A stretch of 56,353 nt of DNA, taken from positions 1 through 56,353 of the IMG/VR virus record IMGVR_UViG_3300046804_004565; one strand, given 5' to 3'. Position 1 is the first letter of the stretch, and each line of letters begins with the position of its first letter. The position numbers were made by a program, and so were the translations under genes. The notes beneath the pieces were generated by a model that ran no database searches, was not told the DNA's origin, and worked only from the letters and a program-made list of their open reading frames with translations. Below, piece by piece: positions 41,133-49,876 of the stretch. This stretch comes from a virus.

Positions 41133-42073
41133 TTGATGAATACTTCCTCGAATTGTTTCATTACATTTTGTGGAGAAAATCTGACAGAATATCTGTCCCA
41201 ATCGACGTTGTTGATGTAATTCTTGTCTATCTGTAGAAGGTATGCTAGGACATCATCCCCGTTTTTATACAACAAGGCACGATCACCCAGCATATCAATG
41301 TGCGCACGCATATACCATCCATACGGAGCATCATATGTAAATATGGGTTTATTGCGAGAAGAAAATTCTCCAACTGCCAATCCGAATGTTTCTCCATCCG
41401 ATCTACCGTGGAGCATAGCGTCCGAAGTATTAATGAACTTTGTCTTGTAAAGATTGCTGTGATTGAACGGGAGAAATTTGGTACGCGGATGATCCGTGAA
41501 TTTTTCCGTGTTCAAAAATATTGCCCACAGGTCGTTTCTTCTGTTCAAAGCTTCGACCAATGCGTGTTGAACAAATGGAATATCAAACTGCTTGTAGCCT
41601 CCAAGTCTACCGATCACAAATGCATCGGATGGAATATCCAGTTCATTTCGCAAATTATCGTTCGTATTTGGTAAATTTATGATATGAGGAACCCATTTGG
41701 TATGACCGAATCTTTTGGCCAGCCATTCACTAACTCCAGCATACACATTTCCGTGCGGCTCTGTCATGCTGAATATGCAGTGAATTGCGGTCCTACAGTT
41801 TGTTGGAGTTACTCCTTCATTTCTTCCTCCAGCTTTGGCAAAATAGAACACATCTATCTTTTCTTTGTCGATGATGCTCTGTATTTCAGACTCGTTTTCA
41901 TACAATATTGTTTTGAATTCCGAATATCTTTCTGGCGGACACGTGGATTTCAATCTGGAACTCATTACTATTGGTTCTGCGCCAAAAATATCTCTTATAC
42001 CGGCGGAGTAATCGTATGTGACCGTGCCGCACCCTCTGTGGTCAAGCTGTTCAACGTGGACTGCTATTTTCAT
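41129..42073 (-). CDS. GT4-like glycosyltransferase, 314 aa
   Basis: Start at the ATG at 42073 (MKIAVHVEQLDHRGCGTVTY). The C-terminal half has RSDGETFGLAVGEFSSRNKP, matching the E-x7-E motif of GT4 GT-B enzymes. It is translated from an ATGA overlap with the SDR gene and reads into the next gene by the same route. Confidence 0.82.
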   Translation of the reverse strand: MKIAVHVEQLDHRGCGTVTYDYSAGIRDIFGAEPIVMSSRLKSTCPPERYSEFKTILYENESEIQSIIDKEKIDVFYFAKAGGRNEGVTPTNCRTAIHCIFSMTEPHGNVYAGVSEWLAKRFGHTKWVPHIINLPNTNDNLRNELDIPSDAFVIGRLGGYKQFDIPFVQHALVEALNRRNDLWAIFLNTEKFTDHPRTKFLPFNHSNLYKTKFINTSDAMLHGRSDGETFGLAVGEFSSRNKPIFTYDAPYGWYMRAHIDMLGDRALLYKNGDDVLAYLLQIDKNYINNVDWDRYSVRFSPQNVMKQFEEVFIK

Positions 42074-42807
42074 GGCACCATTCTCCGCAAAGTATATATT
42101 TCCGGTGATAAATTCTTGAAATTTTTCCAATCATCCCATTTGGCGCTTATGAACTTTCCAGATATGCCGTCGCTTTCGCTGGAAACCAACCATTCAATCA
42201 AAGACAGTGCTGGTTCCGGATCATCACCACCCATACTCTGTTGAACCGCTTTCTTGTATTCTTGCTCTCCAATAACTTCTGGACCGGCGCTGATTGGTCC
42301 ATTTATGATATTTGTCTTGATTGCACCTGGTGCAACTGCGTTTATATCGATGTTGGCTTCTTCCAATGATATCGTTTCCACCAATCTAACAACCGCAGTC
42401 TTTGCAACCGCATATGCTGAAAAATATGCTCGGCCATTTCCGGCACCTCCTCCAGCTAAACAAACTATCTTTGGTCTTATGGCTCTGTCCATCAATGGCA
42501 TAAATGCGCGTATGACATTATATGTTCCATCGAGGTTGATTCTGATAGTTTCAGACCATTTGTCAGCGTTTGTCTTTGATACCTTTCCAAGTTCTCCCTG
42601 CGTTCCAGCACAAGTAATAATTGCATCAAAATGTATGTCGCAATCAAGAAAATATCTTGCCCATTCCTCCACCTCTTCATAATTTGATACATCACATTTG
42701 AACTGAGAAGATCTAGAAAGTCCATATATGGTGTGGCCCTTCACCGAAAGACGATCCGATACCATTTGTCCTATTCCAGAAGTATTACCTGTTAGCAATA
42801 TGTTCAT
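42070..42807 (-). CDS. Short-chain dehydrogenase/reductase
   Basis: A 245-aa classical SDR: cofactor loop TGNTSGIG (6-13), CAG at 66-68 and YAVAK (Tyr132, Lys136). The catalytic Ser usually found about 12 residues before the Tyr is not obvious (LAGGGAGNG). NAD(P)-dependent oxidation or reduction of a sugar or other alcohol is likely. It overlaps the upstream dehydrogenase-like gene by 23 bases. Confidence 0.85.
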   Translation of the reverse strand: MNILLTGNTSGIGQMVSDRLSVKGHTIYGLSRSSQFKCDVSNYEEVEEWARYFLDCDIHFDAIITCAGTQGELGKVSKTNADKWSETIRINLDGTYNVIRAFMPLMDRAIRPKIVCLAGGGAGNGRAYFSAYAVAKTAVVRLVETISLEEANIDINAVAPGAIKTNIINGPISAGPEVIGEQEYKKAVQQSMGGDDPEPALSLIEWLVSSESDGISGKFISAKWDDWKNFKNLSPEIYTLRRMVP

Positions 42808-43528
42808 CGTTTGACTTTTTTATTGATGGAATAAGTTTTATACCTATGTTCATTTGATTGCTGATATCAATCAGCGTATGAATTTCACGCCCAAGAGTAT
42901 CGTTGGTATATGGTCCGCCTGGTTTCAGATAAGACAATTGACCAATTCGTTTATCAGATTGCAACCCTTCGGATACTGCCTTTGAATCTGCTCCAACCAC
43001 TTTGCAAACTGCGTCAATTTCATTGATAAACGCAATAGAACAAGCCAGAAATGAATTAAGCGCGTGCTTGACCATCTCAGCGGATTCCAGATTCATCCAT
43101 AGCTTGTTTGCTTTGATGGGTCTGAACAACTCATCTATCTTTTCATAATATTTGGCATCGCCGCCTATTACAATTCTCTCAGGATTCATAAAGTCATTTA
43201 TTCCCTTGCCTCTTCTCAGATTTTCTGGAGAACACATAATGACCAAATTTGGCCAAAGAGATTGCAATTTCGCGCACGTTCCTACAGGAACTTGGGTAGA
43301 AATTAAAACAATCGTATTATCTTTTGCATAACACAGCACTTTTTCCAATCGTTCAAATATCACACTTGAGTCCGGCTTGCCGTCGCTATAAACGGGAGTA
43401 TCATAACACACCCATATGATTTCGCTCTCATTTACTCTTGTATCTTCCACATTTACTTTGTGGAATTGTTCCATACAAGCGGCGGTGATATATGCCAAAT
43501 GTCCGTGTCCTATCACAGATATATTCAT
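42785..43528 (-). CDS. Truncated UDP-glucose/GDP-mannose dehydrogenase homologue
   Basis: A 247-aa protein with family marks: MNISVIGHGHLAY (cofactor loop), STQVPVGT, PENLRRGKGINDFMNPERIV, and NSFLACSIAFINEIDAVCKV...GADSKAV. The family is normally near 400 aa; the C-terminal domain is missing. The catalytic Cys of the usual GxGGSCxPKD is absent (here PGGPYTNDTLGRE), so the two-step oxidation to a uronate is unlikely. It may reduce or oxidise a different substrate, or be regulatory. Confidence 0.8.
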   Translation of the reverse strand: MNISVIGHGHLAYITAACMEQFHKVNVEDTRVNESEIIWVCYDTPVYSDGKPDSSVIFERLEKVLCYAKDNTIVLISTQVPVGTCAKLQSLWPNLVIMCSPENLRRGKGINDFMNPERIVIGGDAKYYEKIDELFRPIKANKLWMNLESAEMVKHALNSFLACSIAFINEIDAVCKVVGADSKAVSEGLQSDKRIGQLSYLKPGGPYTNDTLGREIHTLIDISNQMNIGIKLIPSIKKSNDEHIANR

Positions 43529-43531
43529 AAT

Positions 43532-44215
43532 TTATCCCTGTCCCATATTTGCTTCTCTTGACCAGTTTTGATTATAAAACTTGTTCTGAGAAACCTGTCT
43601 TTGGATTGTTTTATCGTGGATGATTGCCCATTCAACTTCTTTTGGAAGAGTTGCCACCGTCACCGCACCCACAATTGTCTCGTGCAATGGCTTTTGCCAT
43701 TGAATTTTAAGACTGTTCTTGTATATGCGAGACTGATAATCGCCGTGATTCCAGTTTACTATTGGCAAGTCACCGAAATGTTCACGTATAGTTCCCAGAT
43801 GCCATCCCCACATAGCGGCATCTTGTGGGGTGGCTCCTCTTACGATGTTGACTCTGGGAACTCTATATAACTCCACCGTCTGGTTTGATCTGAGCAACTC
43901 TTGCATATTTTGCAACAGTTCAGAAGACAAGTATTCATCCGCATCCAATTGCACGATATAGTCACCAACGCAGCGTTTGCTGCCATAGTTCTTGTGCTCG
44001 GCAAAATTCTTGTTCAATGCGTGTTGAACCACGGTAAATCCATAGCTCCTCGCATTGGCAAGTATTTTCTTTGTCTCCTCGTTGTCCGAGAAGTCATCAA
44101 GGATGACAACTTCATCATTCGGAGAATGTGATTCAATATGATCCTTGAGCTTGGAGATCAGAACTCCAAGCTCATCGGTCTCGTTATGGCAGGTTACAAG
44201 ATAACTGATTTTCAC
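43532..44215 (-). CDS. GT2 glycosyltransferase, 227 aa
   Basis: GT-A opening MKISYLVTCHNETDELGVLI, then VVILDDFSDNEETK and VQLDADEYLSSELL (DxDE). WQKPLHETIVG resembles the LHE of WaaE/KdtX-type GT2 enzymes. It starts with an overlap (ATGA) to the preceding GT4 gene. Confidence 0.85.
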   Translation of the reverse strand: MKISYLVTCHNETDELGVLISKLKDHIESHSPNDEVVILDDFSDNEETKKILANARSYGFTVVQHALNKNFAEHKNYGSKRCVGDYIVQLDADEYLSSELLQNMQELLRSNQTVELYRVPRVNIVRGATPQDAAMWGWHLGTIREHFGDLPIVNWNHGDYQSRIYKNSLKIQWQKPLHETIVGAVTVATLPKEVEWAIIHDKTIQRQVSQNKFYNQNWSREANMGQG

Positions 44216-45510
44216 GAGGAAACTGGTTCAATTTTCTTGAATTTTGGTAATGTGATGGCGACCTTCTTTTCAAACACAGGTAGATGCTTGTCGAGAACTT
44301 CGACCAACTTCTTGGCGGCTTCGTCCAGATTGAACTTCTGCGAATTTTGTGTGCGCAGCTTCTCGGCGTTGGGAACATAGTTGATATAGTTGTTATACAT
44401 ATCTTCCAGCTTCTGAGCAGCGATGCTGTAATTGGCATTGAACCACTGGCCTTCCTTCACCAACCAATCGTTGCAAGCGCTCGGAGGTATATTCACCAAT
44501 GTGCCTGGCAGAAGATTTGATATGTCTTCTGGCAAGAAATCAACGTGACCACTCCATCCTGTTGTAAGCAGAGGCTTGCCGCTCAGAGTTGATTCCAATA
44601 ATGGACGACCAAATCCCTCACCGTGTGTCAAGCTGACATTAACTTTCACCTTTGGATGATTATACAGACGATTCAGTTCTTCCGGAGTCAATTCTCCGTG
44701 GATAACATATACGTTTGGAAGATTGCCGGATATATTGACTCGAATGTCGTGAATCTTTTTCAATATTTCGGCTTTGTCGATTTTTGAGAAGGTGGCGCCG
44801 CTGGTCTTTAAGATCAATGCTGGCGGGTTCTTCTTGTTTTTGAATACTTCACTGAATATCTTCACAAGCATTCCTACATCCTTGCGATCTGCACCCAGTT
44901 CTCCTTGAATCCAGTGACCAACAAACAGATAGCAGAAGTTTTCCGGAATAGCTTCCAATGCCCTGTCAATTTCCGGAGAAGGTTCGGAAGTTTTCCTGTA
45001 TACCGATGTGTCAATTCCCTCGAATATCACTTCAATAGGTTTGTTGACTTGTATCTTTTCAACTGCACCGGTCTTTTCGTCCTTGCGATCATATGCCACC
45101 TTTGCCAATACATCTCTGGAGAAGACGGAGGGAACAATCGTGAGATTCATTCTATTGACACCTTCTACCCATTCTGGCTTTGGAACGGTGCTTTCAATAC
45201 CGGCTGTCACGCCAATATTGAATTTTCCACGGGGCTGGAACTCATTTGGAATGGATACCTGAATAAATAGTTCAGGTTGTGCCGTAAGGTTTGCTGTAAG
45301 AATTCTGCTCTTGATTTCCTTGACCATAGGACGACTTTCGTCATCAAGCATTGTGTTAGGACAAACGCCCCAACGCATAGGAACAATCTTAACGTCAAAC
45401 TTGTCCCACTTGATGATATCTGCCGCGATTGCAAAGCAATGGTCTCCATATCCGCTGCGAGAAGCAATCGGACCTTGGATTACACATACTGGTTTGATTT
45501 CGTTGCTCAT
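44212..45510 (-). CDS. GT4 glycosyltransferase, 432 aa
   Basis: GT-B enzyme. The N-terminal acceptor part begins VCVIQGPIASRSGYGDHCFA; the donor-binding half has LTHGEGFGRPLLESTLSGKP with the E-x7-E motif and a long KLVNVS-like region before it. The Shine-Dalgarno-like AAAGG lies before the ATG. Length is normal for GT4. Confidence 0.87.
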   Translation of the reverse strand: MSNEIKPVCVIQGPIASRSGYGDHCFAIAADIIKWDKFDVKIVPMRWGVCPNTMLDDESRPMVKEIKSRILTANLTAQPELFIQVSIPNEFQPRGKFNIGVTAGIESTVPKPEWVEGVNRMNLTIVPSVFSRDVLAKVAYDRKDEKTGAVEKIQVNKPIEVIFEGIDTSVYRKTSEPSPEIDRALEAIPENFCYLFVGHWIQGELGADRKDVGMLVKIFSEVFKNKKNPPALILKTSGATFSKIDKAEILKKIHDIRVNISGNLPNVYVIHGELTPEELNRLYNHPKVKVNVSLTHGEGFGRPLLESTLSGKPLLTTGWSGHVDFLPEDISNLLPGTLVNIPPSACNDWLVKEGQWFNANYSIAAQKLEDMYNNYINYVPNAEKLRTQNSQKFNLDEAAKKLVEVLDKHLPVFEKKVAITLPKFKKIEPVSS

Positions 45511-45530
45511 TTATATAACCTTTGTTTTTA

Positions 45531-45881
45531 TTATGGGTTTGTGCCAGCAGTGTTTTGATCATCCTGCTCCGCGAACACGGCGAAGATTTGACTGGTGACA
45601 TCACCGATCTCGTCCTTGTATTCCTGACCCTTGGCTTTCTTTTCCTTGGCGATTTCTATGCGCTTCTCTGTGGCTTCATATACTCTGCCCTTGGCAGCAT
45701 CATCGCTGATCGCCTTTTGCTTTTGTTTTTCGTATGTGGCTTCGATTTCGTTCTTGAGTTCCTTGTCCTCGTCGGAATAACTCTTCATCTCTGCCTTCTT
45801 GTCCTTTTCAAGCTCGAATAATCTCTTGGTGAGATCATAGATTTTGTCTTTTGCCTCGTCGGTTGATAATTTTTTAGCCAT
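45531..45881 (-). CDS. Coiled-coil protein, 116 aa
   Basis: Residues 5-100 are charged and helical (KDKIYDLTKRLFELEKDKKA; ELKNEIEATYEKQKQKAISD). It lies between two GT4 genes, five bases after the upstream one. No family recognised; may not be part of the glycan pathway. Confidence 0.6.
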   Translation of the reverse strand: MAKKLSTDEAKDKIYDLTKRLFELEKDKKAEMKSYSDEDKELKNEIEATYEKQKQKAISDDAAKGRVYEATEKRIEIAKEKKAKGQEYKDEIGDVTSQIFAVFAEQDDQNTAGTNP

Positions 45882-45886
45882 AAGTT

Positions 45887-47365
45887 TTATTGATTGAATT
45901 TTGTTAGCACCGCTTCCTTGTCGATTTTTGGCATCGGGAACCCAACTGAATTCGTGAACATAGTATGCCCAACGTATTCATCGTGGCGATGGATATTGAA
46001 ACGCTCTCTGCCTTTCCAATTTGACATCATACCATCCAAACCATCAGCCATCTTTTCGCACATACTCTCGGCGCTCAGTTCTCCTGCGCCAAGCATCCAC
46101 TCTCTTCCCAGCAAGCCATACTCTTCACGCTTTTCCTTGCCGATGAGATACCAATACATGAATGCTTCGGCACAGTCTTCCCAGCGAGCATAATCCGCGA
46201 GGATGTATGGAGTAGGAATGCTGCCTTGCATCATGCGTGCGCCTGGAAATATTGGTGTAACCCACTTTCCGTGCTTCTTGTATCTACCATCCGCATTTGT
46301 TCCCCAACTGTTGTCAAATTCGTATTTGTTTCCATTGTCGTCGGTGAATCCACATTGATCCTGCAATCCACCTGTAACGGTAACCACAATTGGTGTTCCT
46401 GCCATAACGCTCTCGGCGGTTCCAAGACCAAATCCTTCGTTGTCGGAAAGATTTACTGTGATGTCAGCGATGTTATATAGCTGATTCATCTTGTCCGGCA
46501 ATACTTTGTCGGTGCTGAATACAACGTCATAGTTTGGACAATATGCCTGTTTGCAGGCTGGTAGATCCGTGCCGTTCTCGTCCACAGGATTTGTGTGCAA
46601 GAAGAACACGCACTTTTCAGCTTCTTCTTTTGGAAGATTGTCGCAGAATGCTCTGTATGCCAGCAGGATGGTGCTGGTTTGCTTGCGGCGAATGTTGCGA
46701 TTGTTATAAAAAATAACAAACTTATAATCCTTCTTGAAGTATTGCTTGCGAATAAGTGCAAGTTCACTCTTTTCCGGATCTGTTGTGAGAGGACGGAAAG
46801 TCTTGCCATTGATTCCGTGAGGAACATATGTGACTGTGGTTGGCTTGTTCAATGCATTACCGAGTACGCTTTCAACAATGTTCTTGGTCTGCTTGCTGAT
46901 GCAGCCAATCCAATCGCAGCTTTCATAAAATGCACGATTGTACATTGGGTAAGGAAGATCGTCCCAGATACTATAAAAACCGATAGGTAGCTTCTGGCGA
47001 AGCTCTCGCTCGATTTGGTAGAGCCAGCCCCAGAAACGTGGATCAGTAAAATGGAGCAGCGCATCAGGCTTCTCCATCTTGATAACTTCGTTCAGGATAT
47101 TGGCATCGCCATAACCATCCACCGGATAAAGGCGAACATATGAATCCGTTAGACCAGTAGCCTGATTGGTGGCTTGATCAAGATTCATAATCTTGCCCTT
47201 TTCGGGATGGGTGACGCTACCAGCGATCTGAACCCAGTTGTATTTGCCAGCCAGACCCATCACAAACTCTCTTGCCATCGTGGCAATACCAGAATGCATT
47301 CTTAGGTCGTCGCACAGCAGGATAATCTTCTTTCTGTCCTTTTGAGGAATATAACCAGTTGCCAT
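45887..47365 (-). CDS. GT4 glycosyltransferase, 492 aa
   Basis: GT-B enzyme with the acceptor half KKIILLCDDLRMHSGIATMA, a central FYNNRNIRRKQ (phosphate binding) and the donor motif SDNEGFGLGTAESVMAGTPI (E-x7-E). The insertion around residues 345-375 (ADGRYKKHGKWVTPIFPGAR) is unusual. It is the first gene of the glycan island, ending its upstream limit at 47365. Confidence 0.87.
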   Translation of the reverse strand: MATGYIPQKDRKKIILLCDDLRMHSGIATMAREFVMGLAGKYNWVQIAGSVTHPEKGKIMNLDQATNQATGLTDSYVRLYPVDGYGDANILNEVIKMEKPDALLHFTDPRFWGWLYQIERELRQKLPIGFYSIWDDLPYPMYNRAFYESCDWIGCISKQTKNIVESVLGNALNKPTTVTYVPHGINGKTFRPLTTDPEKSELALIRKQYFKKDYKFVIFYNNRNIRRKQTSTILLAYRAFCDNLPKEEAEKCVFFLHTNPVDENGTDLPACKQAYCPNYDVVFSTDKVLPDKMNQLYNIADITVNLSDNEGFGLGTAESVMAGTPIVVTVTGGLQDQCGFTDDNGNKYEFDNSWGTNADGRYKKHGKWVTPIFPGARMMQGSIPTPYILADYARWEDCAEAFMYWYLIGKEKREEYGLLGREWMLGAGELSAESMCEKMADGLDGMMSNWKGRERFNIHRHDEYVGHTMFTNSVGFPMPKIDKEAVLTKFNQ

Positions 47366-47410
47366 ATATAACCGTTGTATTATGATTTAAATTTGATTTC
47401 TGTCAATGTT

Positions 47411-47620
47411 TTAAAATGCAGAACCGCTGATTTGTAGGTCCGTTGTTCCATCAATCTTTGCTTTGAAGTCTGGGTCGTTGGTATACAGATATACACAGCG
47501 ATTGACCAGCTTCTGCAAAGTCATTCCGCTCGACAGTCCAGCTTCCTTAAACGACGTATACTTGTCTTTGAAGAGGTGAACTGATGTGAATGATGTTTCG
47601 TGACTTGTTTTTAGTTTCAT
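47411..47620 (-). CDS. Putative ribbon-helix-helix-like protein, 69 aa
   Basis: It begins MKLKTSHETSFTSVHLFKDK and contains GLSSGMTLQKLVNRCVYLYT, the strand-helix-helix layout of Arc/MetJ-type regulators or of small phage proteins. Its place before the glycan island would suit a regulator; this is inference. Confidence 0.55.
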   Translation of the reverse strand: MKLKTSHETSFTSVHLFKDKYTSFKEAGLSSGMTLQKLVNRCVYLYTNDPDFKAKIDGTTDLQISGSAF

Positions 47621-47705
47621 ATATATGTGATATAGTTGTTTTCTCTATATACATATATATGACTTTCACTTTTAGCATATATATAAACTATCCAGAGTTT
47701 ATATA

Positions 47706-48710
47706 TTACCCTTCTTTGCCATCACAGTAAAGTTTGCCTTCTGGGCTTTTAAGCGTCTTAAACACGCAATACTTGCAGTTTTTACGAGCTTTGCCAGGAT
47801 TCTTAAGGAACACCGCATCCTTATTATATTCTCCATTAGCATCAAAGCCATTATTTATAAAATCCAAGAAAGCGGTTTCTACTTCACGCATACTTGTCTT
47901 GCCATCTGGTGGAGAAATGCGTTGAATACGTTGCTGTGGGAACTCTACATCTTCTAATAGCTTACGCTTGACAACAAAGAACTCGACTTCGATGTCAGAC
48001 ATAGGAATCTTGAATGTCTGGTGATAGAATCGCTTGTAGAGCAATAGCTGATCGATCTTGGTTCTGTCGGCTTTCTGATACTTGTTCCATCCACGAGTGC
48101 TGGTCTTGAAGTCAAGAATAAGAATCTTTCCCGTAGCCTTCTCTTTCAACACGATATCCAAGAATCCTTTATATAATATATTGCCATTCCGCATAGGAAT
48201 TTCCAGCGGAAGCTCTATACCAACAACTTCATACTTCTTGCTTGGGAAATGTTTGCTGCGCTGCGCATATGACAATACGTGATCAAGGATAATCTTACCA
48301 TCATTTTCAAACTCGGCTATGGTGGCAGAAGTAGTCAAGCCAAGCGCATCAAGCTCATCTTCATTAAGTTTAGATTGCTCTTCATCCGCAATCTTAAGCT
48401 CTTTCAACCCTTCTTCAAACGACTTCTTGAAGATGGAAAAAGTGTCGATACCATCGGCTTCAGTCGCTCCTTGGGTATAAAGAACTCGGAGATACTCCTG
48501 CAATGCTTCGTGTATGCCTGTTCCGAATACTGTGTGTATGCTGGCTTCGTATGGCGCAAGCTTGTCTATGTATGACAACTTCCATTGCATAGGACACTTC
48601 AACCACATAGCATATTGGCTAAAGCTCACGGTTTTGGCTTTCTTAGCCTGTTCTGTTGGAGTAACTTGCGGTTCCTGCTCTGGTTCTGCGTAAAAATCGT
48701 TAATAGACAT
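47706..48710 (-). CDS. Cas4/AddB-like PD-(D/E)XK nuclease
   Basis: A 334-aa nuclease. Active-site residues: His67 in FGTGIHE, Asp185 in YKGFLDIVL, and Asp200-Phe-Lys202 in LILDFKTS. One N-terminal Cys (Cys39 in WLKCPMQW) and three near the C-terminus (CKYC...YC) match the [4Fe-4S] layout of Cas4 and AddB. Such nucleases process DNA ends in recombination. It has its own class I promoter. In phages this type is often linked to recombination or DNA end processing. Confidence 0.85.
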   Translation of the reverse strand: MSINDFYAEPEQEPQVTPTEQAKKAKTVSFSQYAMWLKCPMQWKLSYIDKLAPYEASIHTVFGTGIHEALQEYLRVLYTQGATEADGIDTFSIFKKSFEEGLKELKIADEEQSKLNEDELDALGLTTSATIAEFENDGKIILDHVLSYAQRSKHFPSKKYEVVGIELPLEIPMRNGNILYKGFLDIVLKEKATGKILILDFKTSTRGWNKYQKADRTKIDQLLLYKRFYHQTFKIPMSDIEVEFFVVKRKLLEDVEFPQQRIQRISPPDGKTSMREVETAFLDFINNGFDANGEYNKDAVFLKNPGKARKNCKYCVFKTLKSPEGKLYCDGKEG

Positions 48711-48718
48711 AATGGAAG

Positions 48719-48746
48719 TATATAGTAAAAGGTTTTATGATGTCAA
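48719..48746 (-). promoter_or_regulatory. Class I promoter TTGACA-16-TATATA
   Basis: The first T is 36 nt before the ATG at 48710; predicted leader of zero to two bases. Confidence 0.6.
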
Positions 48747-48758
48747 TCATCAAATGGT

Positions 48759-48767
48759 TATATTTAT
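48759..48767 (+). promoter_or_regulatory. Class II box TATATTTAT
   Basis: Plus-strand GGTTATATTTATTTAG, eight bases before the ATG at 48776. It diverges from the class I promoter at 48719-48746. Confidence 0.55.
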
Positions 48768-48775
48768 TTAGATAA

Positions 48776-49228
48776 ATGCCTATGGAAAATAAAGCTTATA
48801 CCCACATATTGCAGAAAAAAGGAATTCTAAAAACATTTCAGGTTGCAAAAGTTGTGAAAAGAAAAGACATAGACGAGTTGAAAGAGTTGGTGAAAAAAGT
48901 CGCGTCGGATGAAGAAGAGTATCATCAATTGTTGAAGGAAGAAATGGCGAAGATTTCGAATATGCACGATGTCAACAATCCAATACCGGGAATCATATAT
49001 GGTGACGATAGTATATCATCAAAAAGAAATATGATTTTCACGATATCTCAGAAAATCGCGGACAATCTGAAAAAGCAAAAATTCACCAAACAGGAACTTG
49101 CTCTGCTGATTTCCTCAGTCATATCAAAGTTGGACCTTGATCAGGAAGATTTCCAGAAATTGAACGAGGAGCTTGGCGAGGAGCTTGGAGAAGACGAAGA
49201 CGATGAAGAAGATGAAAGTGAATTTTAA
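48776..49228 (+). CDS. Acidic hypothetical protein, 150 aa
   Basis: It begins MPMENKAYTHILQKKGILKT; helical throughout with a basic first third, and a very acidic tail (EELGEDEDDEEDESEF). Similar helical acidic small proteins occur as phage scaffold or prohead components, but nothing confirms this. Its stop overlaps the stop of the converging dNMP kinase gene by four bases. Confidence 0.6.
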   Translation: MPMENKAYTHILQKKGILKTFQVAKVVKRKDIDELKELVKKVASDEEEYHQLLKEEMAKISNMHDVNNPIPGIIYGDDSISSKRNMIFTISQKIADNLKKQKFTKQELALLISSVISKLDLDQEDFQKLNEELGEELGEDEDDEEDESEF

Positions 49229-49872
49229 ATCACTTTGCACTTTTCGATAAAGTCGTCAACATACTCGTTTAGCACCGGATCAAAGATGATCTTGGACATA
49301 TCCGGTTCATCAACGTGAGGCCACTCCACAATGTGATGCGCCGCACCCTTGATCTTCGGATCATACTGGCGTTCAAATTCATTTGCCGGTTGAACAAACT
49401 CCTTATAGTTGACGGTTCCAGAAATGTCTCCATGTTGCTGATGTTGGCGTGTCCATACATATTTGCTGATATGACAGAGTTTGCCGCCCCACTCATCCTT
49501 CAACCACTGTAGTTCGTCAACTGGATACTGATCATATCGCACATCTGTGACGATATAGTAATCATAATTGCTGTTTACAATTTCTTGGCTGGCAAGATTG
49601 GTCCAGTATCTTCCATTAGTGCGTTTACGCTGCGCATCTCCATACCAAACAAGAAGAGGACGAATCAACGTCTTTTCTTCGGTTACTGGAGTAAACGCGG
49701 ATATTCCCAAGTAGGTTTTAAGAAACTCATCGCAATGCTGCTTAAGCGGACCAGCGAAGGAAACTTTCTTCACAGTCTTACCCGCCTGTTGAAGTTTCAT
49801 TTCCAATATGGATGCGAAAGTGTCTTTACCGGAGCGTGCAACTCCTCCCAATCCTATAACCTTTTTATTCAT
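49225..49872 (-). CDS. Deoxynucleoside monophosphate kinase (T4 gp1-like)
   Basis: A 215-aa P-loop protein: Walker A GGVARSGKDT (9-18), and YGDAQRKRTNGRYWTNLASQ and VTDVRYDQYPVDELQWLKDE, which match the T4 gp1-like dNMP kinases. It phosphorylates dNMPs (in T4 dGMP, dTMP and hydroxymethyl-dCMP) to diphosphates. With dUTPase, GMP reductase and methylase it forms the window's nucleotide set. Length is slightly under the T4 enzyme (241). Confidence 0.82.
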   Translation of the reverse strand: MNKKVIGLGGVARSGKDTFASILEMKLQQAGKTVKKVSFAGPLKQHCDEFLKTYLGISAFTPVTEEKTLIRPLLVWYGDAQRKRTNGRYWTNLASQEIVNSNYDYYIVTDVRYDQYPVDELQWLKDEWGGKLCHISKYVWTRQHQQHGDISGTVNYKEFVQPANEFERQYDPKIKGAAHHIVEWPHVDEPDMSKIIFDPVLNEYVDDFIEKCKVI

Positions 49873-49876
49873 AAAT

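Noticed and set aside
47621-47705. AT-rich gap as possible replication origin
   Set aside because: It is only 85 bases long with no iterons or clear inverted repeats; AT-rich promoter DNA is the simpler reading.
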